DNA of 64,000 nt from Chrysomallon squamiferum (lineage: Eukaryota > Mollusca > Gastropoda > Neomphalida > Peltospiridae). Within the stretch, counting starts at the first letter, position 1. Each line of letters begins with the position of its first letter. Shown here piece after piece: positions 1 through 33,173 of this stretch. The stretch covers positions 2,691,386 through 2,755,385 of the forward strand of contig CM022671.1 in assembly GCA_012295275.1 (NCBI GenBank). The letters are read 5' to 3'. The notes under the pieces were generated by a model. It did no database searches and was not told the DNA's origin. It saw nothing but the letters and a program-made list of their open reading frames with translations. A program made the translations under genes and the position numbers.

Positions 1-379
1 ATTTTAAAAAAACAATAGTCATTCTGAAAACTATAGCTATAAAAGACTGTTTCTTGCACATGCACATACATTTTGAAATGATAATAATAACACTTTGGTC
101 TCTGTGAAAGGAGGGTGTTTATATATCTCCAAGTTTATCTATTTTTGATAAAGCAAGATTTATTTGCTGTCAGAAAAAACTTGATTTTCATATTTCATTT
201 CTGCTCTTACTGATGCTTTTATCATGATCATTATTATTACTAGCATTATCATTTTTTAAATTATTTTCATCACAAAGATACTGATGTTTTTAAAATTCGT
301 TTTACTGCTGCTGCTACTACTACTACTACTAGTTACTACTATTATTACTACTAAAATACTGTTATTGTTGTTGTTCTAG
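1..379 (+). other. Intron sequence upstream of the rhodanese-domain exons
   Basis: No coding sequence is visible here. The stretch is AT-rich with short CTA/CTG/TTG triplet runs near 305-375, and ends in an acceptor (TTGTTCTAG) at 379. It is read as the 3' part of an intron belonging to the rhodanese-domain gene that enters from the left edge. Confidence 0.6.
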
Positions 380-1184
380 GATTGTCGTGAGCCGGAAGAG
401 TACGAGGTGAGTCATGTGCCAGATGCAGTCCGGGTGGACTGGGGAAGGCAGGACATAGAACAACTTGTCAATTCACTCTCTCTGACGAAGAAAGATGGTA
501 ATTACATGTAAAAAAGCCTCTTACAGTTTAATTATCTGGAGAGTCTTGAATTTATTGGTATTGTTATTCAGGTGTTGTTGTTGTTTGTTGTCTTATTATC
601 AGTGATGTATTTAACCATGTGTAAAACCATATACTTTAAAATGTGTTAAACATGCCATTAAATAAATTACATATTTAAATGTCATTTTTTTCAGCTGGAG
701 ATGAAGGCAACAAGGCAATTGTTTGTTATTGTTCTCTTGGTTTCCGAGGCTGCACAATGGCCAAGAAAATACAAGACTTTTTCAACAAAAAAGGCAAGTT
801 AAATAAAATATATTTCAAAAGAGCATATTTCAGTAACATCCTTTTCTTTTGCATCTAGATTAAATTTGTAACTTACTTATCTGGAGATAAAATTCCATTG
901 TAAATATTTTCACTTTATTTCTGGGTTTTTTTCTTCTAAATTGTAAAAAGCAAACAATAAATGGTTAATGAAGTTAGGTTTAGAACACAGTAATTACTTT
1001 ATGGCAAGGTTTATTTACAGATGATCCACCACCAGTGGAGGTGAATAATTTGGCTGGAGCTCTTATTAAATGGGCCAATGAAGGACGCCCTCTGGTGGAT
1101 GGCAAGGGACAGAAGACAGTTTACTGTCATCCACATCTTTTTCTGATGCGAGGGTTTCTGAACAAGGCTGTTAGGAAATGGTAA
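380..1184 (+). CDS. Rhodanese-like domain protein, 3' part (three coding exons)
   Basis: Coding exons at 380-497, 695-793 and 1021-1184 join in frame and end at TAA 1182-1184. The product shows rhodanese hallmarks in order: DCREPEEYEVSHVPDAVRV (CH2A-like motif), then the active-site loop CYCSLGFRG, whose loop cysteine would form the persulfide, then a C-terminal NLAGALIKWANEGRPLVDG motif typical of single-domain rhodaneses. Proteins of this family move sulfane sulfur, usually in cytosol or mitochondria; the substrate cannot be inferred. The start and at least one upstream exon lie left of the window. Intron 498-694 is GT-AG. Intron 794-1020 begins with GC (AAG|GCAAGT); the nearest GT donor would put an in-frame TGA just after the junction, so the GC donor is required. 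A candidate poly(A) signal is at 1495-1500. The family call is firm; the exact ortholog is unknown. Confidence 0.85.
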
Positions 1185-1824
1185 TAATGTTTTTAAAAAC
1201 TTAGTAAAACAAATTTTTCACTCAGTAAATAGTAAATATTAAACATTTATTATATTCTTATTTAGAAACAAATGTTTGCTTAAGAAAAGTGTACCTAAGT
1301 TTAAGTATGAATCTTAATGTTTTCAAAGCATCTAACAGAATTTGCTTTGTAAAAAATATACAATATATTTTGTAGTTCTAATTAATACTATTTATCTTGT
1401 AGAATGACCTGGCTAAAACAACAAATCTGAGTATTTCTATTACCTGAAGTTAAGATACAAACAGAAACAGCAAGAATAACACCAAGAAGAAAGAAATAAA
1501 TGGACTTGAATTTATCATGCATTATGGAAAAGACATTTATAATTGTCCAGTGTAAAAATATTTTATATTTGTCTTTTATTTTGATTTAGATGATTATCCT
1601 GTATTTAAAAAAAAGAAAAGAAAAAAATATTTGAAAGTTAAACTTTTAAAATAAGAAGAGATATTAATGTTTTTATACATTGTAATTAGATAGGTTTAAA
1701 CCAGTAGCTTTTTGGGAACACATGTTTAGGCTAATCATAAGATTTTTTATTTTACTTCAAAAATTAAAATAACAAAAACAATTATGGACTAATATTTTAT
1801 TATTATGTCTTATGACTTTACTGT

Positions 1825-1830
1825 TTTATT
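1825..1830 (-). terminator. Poly(A) signal of the small secreted peptide gene
   Basis: AATAAA on the minus strand, about 40 nt after the stop codon of the small peptide gene. Its position supports a short 3' UTR and places the end of this transcript opposite the end of the rhodanese transcript. Confidence 0.55.
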
Positions 1831-1870
1831 TTTTGGTAGCATCATTAATTTGTAAGATGTCACTTTTCAG

Positions 1871-3869
1871 TTACCAGTAACCATGCGGTTGTAAGTTTAC
1901 ATCTTCCAAAAGTTCCTCTTCATCAACAGTGTAATGTTGCATCCGTTTATCTTTGTCCATTTTAAAGAAACGTTTAGCTTTTTTTGCAACTCTTGCAAGT
2001 TTTTCTGTTTATAAATTGAAAGCTGATTATTCTGAACAACAATAATATATTAACATACAAAATTTGTTTCTTTTACAAATAATATATATATTTTTATAAA
2101 GAGGAAACAAATTAAAAATTCATATTTATTTGGTGTACACTGAATTAGTTTTATTAAGACAAAACAACAACAACTACAATAATAATAATAATAAAACTTA
2201 AAAAATAATAAAAAGAATTTCGATAATCTTTTTATACTATATTTTATACAGGCCTACTGTAAAGTATTATGAAACAATATTATAATGCGTCGCTTAAAAT
2301 CTGTCCGAAATACGTCCTATCGCGTATATGTCCGTAGCCTCCCCCCCCCGAAAAAAAAAAAAAAATTATGGGGATAAATAAAAATAAGTAAAATATGATA
2401 ATAATAATAATAATAATGTAAATACCACGAGAGAGATCGCGCACACGCAAGTATCACGTGTTTTAAAATAAATTCTGAAAGTATCGCCAGGCATATAATG
2501 CAGTACAGTAACAATAAACCATAATATGTTACAGTTGCCTATCCACCGAGTCTTTCGAAGTTTCAGACAACGGCGGATTTCTAATATTTCGACAAATCGG
2601 ACATTTGTGATGGCATTCGCATTATTACTCGGGCGGCTTTCTTTGAAATTTTCTTGACTGCTAGACGACAGCCACGACACATTGTGGTCGTATGAGATTT
2701 TGTATTATTCTCCGATGTATGGAGTGTACGGACGTAAACCCTTTAATTAGGAATAAACATTATTACTGCTTTGAAATTAAAGATTGTTTGATGGTATAAC
2801 AACTACTGCCACTTTCTTCTTCTTTTTTTAAATTAATATTTTATTCAAAACACTATGGAAAATTTACATTTTTATTTCCTTTTTGTTGTAGTTCTAATTT
2901 AAGTAAATAATTTGATTATTTTCTGTTGCAGAGTTTTGAATAAAAAAAAAAAAATAAAAGCGGGTTCTAATTAATAGAGATGTTAGGTATCGCTTGATAG
3001 AGGATACAGTTTTATTCTAATGTATTCAATTAACATTCAGCAGCTACATTCTTAGTGTCTTGTTGGTTCTGAAGATGTTTTAACAGTGAAAGGATTGAGT
3101 GGGTAATAGTATAAATTATTCTTAATCCGGTTGTGCACCCCCCCTCCAAAAAAAACCGTACTTAGGCCTGTAAGCGAGTTATGAATGTACAAAAGTAATA
3201 TCACAACAGTTAGACGTGTTTTGAAACAATACTGGTGTATTAATCTCAAATGGTACTAGCAATATATTTATATATATAAAAAAGGGCGTAGATGCGTGAG
3301 TGTGCACGATAAACTCGTGTACACGTATGCAAAAGAAAGTTGTGTACATGTTTATATCCTGAGTGTGTACGTACATGAAAATGAATGCAGATTAGATGTA
3401 ATTATGACGTGGCAATAGATTGTATGTATGTATGTTCATGCAAATTAAAATACGTGGCTAGACTGTATACAACTGTCTTATATGATTGATTTGTATTTAA
3501 ACGTGATTATTCATAATGAAACAAATTTATATAAATATTTTTTAAATGAATTCAGAAATATTTTCAAGTGAATTTCAATATTTAGCATTTAACTGAAAAT
3601 ACATTATTTGTGTGTGTGTGTGTGTATATATATACATACACATTCGTATACCATAGGAGTATTTTAAAGATGAGAGATAATAAGTTTTAAATATACATGC
3701 AGGCTTTTGTATTGGTTTTCAGTGTTTTTAAATATTTATTAGGAGTTTTGTATTTTCATTTTTTCTAAATTTCTACTTGTAAATTAATTATTCGATTTAA
3801 CTTTAACAGAATAAATATTTACTTTCCTGACTAAATAACATGCACGTCTTGTTATTGTTGTTGTTACTG

Positions 3870-3930
<61 letters not shown>

Positions 3931-4585
3931 TGATTGCTTTTTGAAATTACTGATGATAATTAGATTTTATTTAAAAAAAAAAAAAAAAAAAAAAGAGAGA
4001 AAATCTTACCTGGTAAAGTATTGTCTACATTTTCATCTCCAGACACCAGCAACACTTGAAAAGATTAAGACAATTTTTTCTTTAAAAACATTTAAATCTT
4101 TTAAAAAGACACGGAGCTAAATGCACGGTTTGGTGTAATGCAATCTAATTTCTAGAGTGTGAGGTAGATACACACGAACACAGTGCAGATGAATTCATTT
4201 CTCTATGCATATTTCAAACAATATTTTTGAAAGAGAAAAATAGAACAATAACAAAATGAACATTTTAACATTTTCTTTTGAACTGAATTTTAAAGATAAC
4301 CGGTTTATAACCTCATTTAATTATACTTATATATACAGGCTTTCTGGCGTAAATATAAAATACATTTATATCAAAAACAAATTTAATTGGAAATTTTTCG
4401 ATATGTTAATTTTATTACTTTCATTTTTAAATTATATTTGATTTAATTCTTTTTTTAAAGTGGTATGATTTATGAAATAAAAATGAAAGACTAAAGCATA
4501 TCTTTGATGATAATAATAATTATAATAATAATAATATTCATCACATACCAACCAATGCTAATATTAATACGGATACAAATTTCAT
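1871..4585 (-). CDS. Small secreted cationic peptide precursor (antimicrobial-peptide-like)
   Basis: Three coding exons, 4549-4585, 4010-4054 and 1871-2004, join in phase into a 71-aa precursor ending at TAA 1871-1873. Residues 1-18 (MKFVSVLILALVVLLVSG) form a clear signal peptide. A short acidic stretch, DENVDNTLPE (19-28), follows. Residues 29-42, KLARVAKKAKRFFK, form a cationic, potentially amphipathic helix. Residues 53-63 are acidic (TVDEEELLEDV), and the protein ends QPHGYW. There are no cysteines in the mature part. Signal - cationic helix - acidic piece is the layout of linear antimicrobial peptide precursors such as styelins and piscidins; that function is inferred, as I recognise no homolog. 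Donors (GTATGT, GTAAGA) and acceptors are good, a TATA box lies at 4648-4656 and a poly(A) signal at 1825-1830. It could instead be a neuropeptide precursor or an unrelated secreted peptide. Confidence 0.6.
2005..4009 (-). other. Long intron of the small peptide gene, with a CpG-rich tract and a TTA microsatellite
   Basis: This 2-kb intron separates the second and third coding exons. It holds an unusually CpG-rich tract at about 2280-2750, a C-run followed by an A-run at 2341-2365, a similar C/A motif at 3138-3156, a GT/TA repeat at about 3609-3640, a TTA repeat at about 3872-3928, and an A-run at 3972-3994. I see no reliable exon inside it. Confidence 0.45.
3872..3928. repeat. (TTA)n microsatellite
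   Basis: An uninterrupted run of TTA triplets inside the long intron of the small peptide gene. Confidence 0.95.
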
Positions 4586-4647
4586 TCTGGCGGAGATCCT
4601 TTCAGAGAATATCGTTACCGAAATATGTTGATCTGCGTTTGATCTTA

Positions 4648-4656
4648 TTTTATATA
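4648..4656 (-). promoter_or_regulatory. TATA box of the small peptide gene
   Basis: TATATAAAA on the minus strand, about 65 nt before the ATG at 4585. That leaves room for initiation near 4620 and a 5' UTR of about 35 nt. The surroundings are rich in TA, so this could be chance, but the spacing is right for a tissue-specific or inducible core promoter. Confidence 0.4.
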
Positions 4657-7212
4657 TAAATATATAAATATATAAAATATCATTGATCTGTGCATAGGCT
4701 TATGGCCAACCCCAAATGTTAGTAACATGTTTATATGACAGGCATTGAATGGAATTTAAAATAACTGACTGTAAACTGACTTTTGTTCGTGTGTTTATTA
4801 TTTGTTTTTGGTTATTAATGTCTGAGGGTCTTTGTTTTTTTGTTGTTGTTTTTTGCTGTGCAGCGATTTTAACCCATGTAAATTTCGGCCTAAAACTAAC
4901 CTTAAATAAAAATGATAGTTATCATTATAATTCATATTTTAAAATATAGCCAGCAAAGACAAAGAATATTAAATTGAAATCTGAAAAATTAAATAAGCCA
5001 GTTTATCATCGTTTCTCTGTAACCAGTCTTTTGACATGATAAGCGATGAAAATTTTATTTGTAGACGCGGCAAAGGTCTTTCAGAATATTTCGAAATTGT
5101 AGTTATAAATGAATCAATCATTTTGAAAATATATTCAACCAATTAGACATAACGGATGTCTCATAAATTCTCTTCTATAAAGCAATTATAAATAAACGTA
5201 AACTGAGATAAAATGACCAGTATATCTATATCAGTGGAATAGGCCTTTGGCGTATTCTATTTTCAAAGGAAACTTGATTTTAGGAAGAAATATATATTAG
5301 CATATAAATTGTTGGCCGTATCATTAAAATTCAGAACATTTAACCTGTCGAAATAAAGACACTAGCACACCAGCCCATTAGAAGACTAAACAGGACCACT
5401 TAGTAAAAGTGATATTGGATATTTCAGTAACTAATCACACGCTGTTATTTCTGTAACTTCCCTGAAATATGGTTATATTTACTATTATAATAATAAACCA
5501 AGCAAGATGAAATTACAGTAATTAATTACGAATCAGAAAATAAGTGTTCTTAAAAATTATGTAAATTAATACAATAATTTTTAAATGCAGTATGTATGTA
5601 ATATCTATGTCTATATCCTTATACCCTCACACACATATACCTATCAATACATGTATTAGAATACGTTACTATAAATTATAGTATTATTCATAATAATATA
5701 GTCTCTATGAATACACTGAGTTTGTAGTTTGTACTGTTTACTGTTTTATCAGTGTTTTGGATAGTAATATTATTCGACTAGTATTACACTTATTATTTTC
5801 ATTTAAAAATAAAAAGTTTATATCAGCTCTTGTAAACTCATATGCTCACTGAATATATTGCAATGTTCTCCATATATCTGTGAGTAACGGCCTGAGTGAA
5901 GTAATGTATTATTTTGCTATTTGTGTGTTTGTATCTGTGTGTATGTATATATTCCAAACGTAATCGATAATCATTACGATTACATTGAAAATATGCCAGT
6001 ATGATTCAGAAATTACGATTATTTTAACACGAATCATAGTTACTTTGACAGAATTTATTCATATGAAAACGGCAGTAATATCCAGTATATTCGCGTAAAT
6101 AAACAAAATATGTTACTCTGTTGTAATTAGCTGAAAAACAACTATAAATATGCAAGTGAATATGTTTTCAAACAACAAAACAATGTATAACTGTGGTATT
6201 ACCACAAGTATAAAGACAATGTGTCGTTGTCGCTTTCATGATACTAGAAATAAAAAAACAAACGAAAACAACAACAATATATATCAGTCTCCAGATCTAC
6301 ACGGTAAAAAAAACCCCTGTATTTTAAGCGATAGGTTATTATTGGATATTTAAAAAAAAAAAAAAAAAAAAATTAAAATTAAAATTAAAAAAAAAAATAT
6401 GAATAAATAAATAAATAAACAAATAAATAATTTTAAAAAAATTAAAAATTTGACGAATATATTAGTTGATAAATGTAAATAACAAACAAACAATAATAAA
6501 TTAACTTTATTAGACTGTTTATTCGTATATTTCATACAGGATCGAAGCAGCATTCTGTAAAGTTACATAACATTACATTTTATATGGACATGATAAAGAT
6601 ACGTGAATATTTTGTTTAATGACATCTGTTAAAACAACAGTTTGTTGTATTTTTTTATTTTGTGTGGTTTTTTATTGTTTGTTTGTTTTTGTTCGTTGCA
6701 CAACCAAACTCTTATTTATGCTTAAGTGAATTTATGAGTATTTTTGGGTAAAAAAGAATATTGTTTTTGTTAACATATATATTTTTTTCTGTGTATTAAC
6801 TTTTTCCTTCATTTACAGGTCCCATATAATATATAACCGTTTATTTAAAAATCCGTATGTACATAAAAATATGGGCATTAAAAAGGGCGGGATAATTTGT
6901 GCTTTTAAAATAGATTTCTCTTGTAATTTATAAGACGTTCGTTTAGCAAATGCGTCAGTGTCATACTCAGTAGGTTATTGAATAATGACATTTTACAAGA
7001 CCGGAATGAATATTTCTTTAATAGCTTATACTTTAAAAATAATGTTAACTGTTATTGTCAGACATTTTGTGTTATACAGAGATAACCACAGCTACCATAA
7101 TACTGACTATTCAAATAAATATCTCAAAAGGAAGGCTATCATTACTATAAATTATATATTTTAGCTATTAATAAGAGTTGTTTCTTCGTCTTCTTCTTCT
7201 TCTTTTTTTTTC

Positions 7213-7274
<62 letters not shown>

Positions 7275-7553
7275 GAGAAATAGTTCTATAAATAATTATT
7301 GCAAATAATAGTAGAAAATAATGTTGATTACATGTAGAAGCCTGTATGTGTATGTATGTGTAACTTGAAAAACCCATTGTTAATATTAATATTATGAATA
7401 CATTATGAATTATGTTGGTAGTCAAAGGATAAGGCTGCCCAAAGTTTACAGGCTAACAACGTTCTTTGGTTTGGTTTCCTACTGGTAAATATAAACAAAA
7501 GGTCAAGGTCATGAACTCATCATTTTGATCTGGTTTTAACCAATGTTTATATA
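4657..7553. other. Intergenic region without recognisable genes
   Basis: This is AT-rich sequence between the small peptide gene and the MITE upstream of KDM7. It holds poly-A and AAAT-rich stretches near 6350-6440, a TTC run at about 7183-7202 and an ATT repeat at 7214-7273. Short open frames occur but none has splice, codon or motif support. Confidence 0.6.
7214..7273. repeat. (ATT)n microsatellite
   Basis: About twenty ATT triplets, preceded by TTC/T-rich simple sequence. On the minus strand this creates an artificial poly-Asn open frame. Confidence 0.95.
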
Positions 7554-8076
7554 CAGTCGACCCTGTATTTAACGGACAAAAACCGTGAAAGATTGTTTGG
7601 AAAATAAACGTTCAGGATTTTCCGAACAGTCTCAGAAATTGCTGAAATATTAATATGAACAGTGTAGAATAATATTATACCGAACTAAATTTACTTTAAA
7701 TTCACAACTGGAATAATGTACAGATCTTAGTTTATTTTAAATTCGCAAGTTTGATTTGCTCTGGTGGACAGCAGACTGAGCTTGGTTTGCCGTGTTCGAA
7801 AGTGACGCCATTGTCGATGCACAGAAATAAAAATAATGTTATATATCCTCAGAAGTCTAGGATAAAAGGCAGAGCACGCACAGCATGAACGCACAAGTGG
7901 CCAGTATATATAAAAAAAAAAAAAAAAAAAAAAACTGGCTCGCTCGATTATGCATCTATCGAATGCTTTCCTAATTCCCGGAGATTCAGTAGATTCCAGA
8001 ATATTTGTATATTTCCCAGATTTGTTCTTTATTTTCGAAAATCCGGCAAGTAGTGTCCGTTAAATGGAGGGTCGCA
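7554..8076. mobile_element. Pogo/Tigger-like MITE with TA target duplication
   Basis: The left end at 7554-7577 reads CAGTCGACCCTGTATTTAAC followed by GGAC. The right end at 8055-8076, read inverted, gives TGCGACCCTCCATTTAACGG followed by AC. These imperfect terminal inverted repeats lie next to TA dinucleotides (7552-7553 and 8077-8078). A weaker inner match (GGAAAATAAACG left, CGAAAATAAAG right) extends the symmetry. The internal 470 bp has a long A-run (about 7912-7934) and no transposase frame, so the element is non-autonomous. The GTCGACCCT...TTTAACGGAC ends resemble pogo/Tigger-type elements of the Tc1/mariner superfamily. It ends only about 160 bp before the KDM7 start codon. Confidence 0.7.
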
Positions 8077-8237
8077 TATACAGATATTACTGTCTAAAGT
8101 TTTTGATGTATATAACACAATGGTAATTCGGGCACTGGCAATATTCGACCAATTCCGACTCTTTACGTTATCTTTACGATGTCGATGCCGAATATTACCG
8201 ATTAATTCCGAATAAACTCGACTCTTTGTTCGGAAAT
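8077..8237 (+). promoter_or_regulatory. Likely KDM7 promoter / 5' UTR
   Basis: The 160 bp between the MITE and the KDM7 ATG is richer in CpG than the surroundings and has no TATA box. A dispersed TATA-less promoter or 5' UTR fits a housekeeping chromatin gene. No start site can be fixed from sequence alone. Confidence 0.4.
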
Positions 8238-29264
<21,027 letters not shown>

Positions 29265-32200
29265 TATTATATTTTTATTAAATCATTATTTTATGTAAAA
29301 ACAAATTAAAGGACTGAAACTTTCAGTTGGACATTAATACTGAACCACATTTAAAAAAAAATGAAAAAAAGCTAAACTTTCTGCAGACACTACTTGGGAA
29401 CAAAAGAATAACAACTTTTTAGAGGTTGTTATATTTTTTATCTAGTATAACCCAGCAAGAAATGATGGCTTGAACAGTGATTAATGTGGACTAACATACT
29501 TTTGTGCAGAATTACACATGGTATTATTTACTACACAGATTTGTGGTTTTGGTATTGTCTTGTGAAGATTGATAACAGATAGTGAATGTGTTTATATATT
29601 ATATTTATTAGGACTTACAACACGGATTGATAAGACTAGTGTTATATCAGTGAAAATTAACAAGATATGGTTTTATAACACAGGGCGTCTTAACATTAAC
29701 TCTTGGTTTAAGTCTTCAGCAGGCTGACAGAACTAGCAGATAGCACAAAACAGTGGAATAAATCTCATATTTTACTACAAAAATGTAAAATTAAAAACAA
29801 GATCTTTTTTTAGAGGATGATCTTCACTGCCTTATTTGTTAAAGGAACATATGTCTCCTGGGCATAGTTTTATAAACATTTTTATTTTTGTAACCCAAAT
29901 ATTTAGTTAATATAAAATGTGTGATTTTGTCTTCTGTCATTAATCAGTCATTAACTGCAGTTTATCTTGAAGTCATTTGAACTGTACATTTAAAAAAGAA
30001 AAACAATATTGATTTGATCTCAGTTATTACAGTTCATACAATTCATCATCACACGTCATTATATATATAATATATGATCTTATAATACCATTTTAATATA
30101 TATATATATATACTAGTGTATATATTAAAACAGCATTAACATTACCCAGCCACTCGTACATCAGTAAGTCAAAGTCCAGTAAAAATTATTTCCATAATTC
30201 TTGTTACAATACCATATTGAATGTTAAAATGGCGTTAGTGATTTATATTATTACCAAATTAAATCTTGTAATTGTCCAACAGTAAGCCAATACCAGAAGA
30301 GCTCTAAAAGGCAGCATGTTTGCAATATTTTATATTTGGCAATATGTGATTGTTTTTGTTAAGACCTTTTGTTTGGTATTTTTGTAATTTTATTTTTAAT
30401 TGACAACAGTATGTATTTATGTACTAAATAGGTTGTCATATTTGTTACATTCATTATAAATAGCTGAAAATCTTTTTCAAGTTTTTTGTACTTTTTGTTT
30501 ATAAAGGGTAAAACAAGAATTTAAAATTGACTGGATATAAATTTAAAGTTAGAAACGTTTTGTTAAGTTTATAATCTGTAAATATTAAAAAAGTTATTAA
30601 TTTTATTATTTTATTATTTTTATATTAATTTTTAATATTTTGAAAAAGAAAAGAAAAATAAATTTTAATAAAATATATAATTTATATCTTGATTTGATGT
30701 ACATTATGTAATTTTTTTTTTTAAGGTTGTCATAAAAGTTCACAGGAAAGTTTTGAAATATTTCTGAGTTTAGAAATATTCTAATAAGATTTTAGGGAAA
30801 TTTTTTATTTTTAAATTATAATATTGAAGATTAAATGCATTCTAGCATTAATAGTCTTAGGTCAGTTAACTTCTATCCAAGGTGTACACACATCAAATGC
30901 AACAAAATTTTCATATGTATCTTCAAAATATTTCCATTTGTATGTTTTGAATTTATACATGAGATAGTGAAAATTATGGTGTATAAATCCAACATTGTAC
31001 TCAATTAAAAAAGATGGTTATTTAGCCAAGTGTACTTAATTTGCCATATTATCATTTGCTTTCATATATTACTTGGCATCAATGGCAATACTGAAACCCT
31101 AATTTTTAAATTTGTCTTAAAATCATGAAATAAAGAAAATGTGTTTTACTTAGCTTATTGTTTACAGCCAGTACTGTCCACAAGGTAGAAAAGACAAATA
31201 TCTAGGATGCTACAACAAAGGAATAGTTTTATGATTCCTTAGTACATTAACATTTATTTGGTTAAAGACATATAATCCTGTATACAAAGATATGACTGTT
31301 TTTGGCACTTTTCTCAATTAGCAATCAGAAATCCTTCCTACAGACCATAAAATCTGTGGACTAGTGATACAGATTCATGATTAATTCCAATAAAAGAGTT
31401 TTTTAAAAACATTTAAACCTGTAAGATTGAATTATGCAGGTTATTGGTGGATCTTTTGATATGGTGTGAATTAAATTATGAAAATGTAAAACAGCTGAAT
31501 GCAGGCATTTAAATCAAATGAGTCTTAAGCAGTGCATTGATCGTATTTACGTTTTGTGCATCTGAATACCTTTACACTGAATCACAGTGTATGTCTATAT
31601 AGATAAAAGAAAACAACTCGATTTGAAATTCATATAAATGGGAAGACTAGAACATTGCAAAAACCACAACCAAAACAAATTTTATTATTTAGCATGCCTG
31701 TAAAACCATATTTCTTTCATATTTAGTTTTTTAAATCGTGTTATATATTTATTGTTTGAAAGGTTTTCTGTTCAATTCACAATGAATCATGGTAACACTG
31801 TATATAAATCATGTAAATTATAGTGTGCCTGGTTATGGGTTTTTTCTAATCATGTAAACATTATTCTGTGCATTTTACTCTGGCATTAAAAACACAAGAG
31901 ATTTAGTGATTGAAATTTGGGAAATATATTTTAACACTGAAACACTAATATTTAAAAATAAAACTATTAAATTTTGTGTTAATTTATTTGGCAGGACAGA
32001 GGTAATAAAATGTTTATCTTTGTTAAGTTTAATTTTTAATGCCAGTTTACTTTTTGTTCTAGTCTGTACAAAAATTTAATTTTCAGTATTATCATACACA
32101 GTAATAATAACACACTGGTTTACAACAGTATTTCCATGTTCCTGCTTATGTAATGAAACTGTTAAATTCAGAACAAAGTTTCATTACACTTTATTAATGT

Positions 32201-32808
32201 CCATCTCAAACTACAGCTGAACTGTGAGTTTTATGTTGTCTGTTTATATGGATATCTGTCAGACCAATTTGTCTCTGCATACTGTAAAAATAAACAGTAA
32301 TTTAAAACCAGACACTATAATAACAGCTGGGTATTATGTCTGTTTTTTTTCCTTTTTTTTAAAACAACATATTGTATAATACCTCTTATTTACATCAATT
32401 TGTACATTTTGTATATACATATAAATACATTATAGAATGTATTATTTACAGAGTTTGTTATTTGTGTCACTCATTTCTAATTTACTGTACAATAAACATT
32501 TTTTGTATAAATAAAACCGGCATCCCAATGAACTTGGATTTTACTTCATATTATGAGAAAGGTTCCATCATTTTTGATATTATAATTATTTACAGTGTCT
32601 ATTTTTGTTTTCATACATGCAAGATAAAAAGGTATTTGAGATTAGTGCTAGATATTAGGCAAAACAATCACCTGAACTGTGTATGAATGTTAAAATATAT
32701 TCTGATAGTCACAATTTGCTCTATGTGATTAATTTTCATTTTTTGCTTCTTTGCAAAACACAGCTTAAAGTATGCTAAACAAAAGCAATGCTAAGCAGAC
32801 TTCTAAGA
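29265..32808. other. KDM7 3' UTR and convergent intergenic space
   Basis: There is no coding sequence. Several AATAAA hexamers on the plus strand (for example near 31128, and at 32491-32496 and 32510-32515) could end the KDM7 transcript, so the length of its 3' UTR is undetermined. TA repeats lie at about 30060-30115. The FANCD2 transcript arrives from the right on the other strand. Confidence 0.5.
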
Positions 32809-32814
32809 TTTATT
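32809..32814 (-). terminator. Candidate FANCD2 poly(A) signal
   Basis: AATAAA on the minus strand about 360 nt beyond the FANCD2 stop codon. It is the first good hexamer I noticed on this strand; other sites are possible in such AT-rich sequence. Confidence 0.4.
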
Positions 32815-33173
32815 CAAATTAAGCACTGATCCATACTGTGATCACAAAGTAAATCACATGCAACATCACTTTGAGACCTATATTTTCCTTCAGTTATCTG
32901 CTCATGGAAAATAGGTACAAGTATGTATGTGCATACACACACCAAGCTTTTGTCAGCGTTAACCAAGATATTTAATGATTTGTAAACCAACCAAAAAAGA
33001 AAATGAAAATAAAGATCACATTCTACATGCATCTGTCAACTGTTTCTCTTTGTAGCACACATGTCAAACTGTCTTTCAGTCAACAGTTCTCTACCTTTAA
33101 ACACATGTATGACAGTTACACTGTTATTACAGAATCAAACTGGTCATTTCAGTGAAAAATGTTTTTAGATCCT

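Noticed and set aside
2366-2680. 104-aa minus-strand frame in the CpG-rich tract
   Set aside because: It ends in low-complexity hydrophobic and Ser/Leu-rich sequence, has no domain, and does not join the peptide gene exons.
4749-6353. Two plus-strand frames of about 66 codons in the intergenic region
   Set aside because: Chance-length frames with no conserved motif, splice sites or promoter context.
7168-7425. Minus-strand frame with a poly-Asn tract
   Set aside because: Produced by the ATT microsatellite; no conserved residues or splice support.
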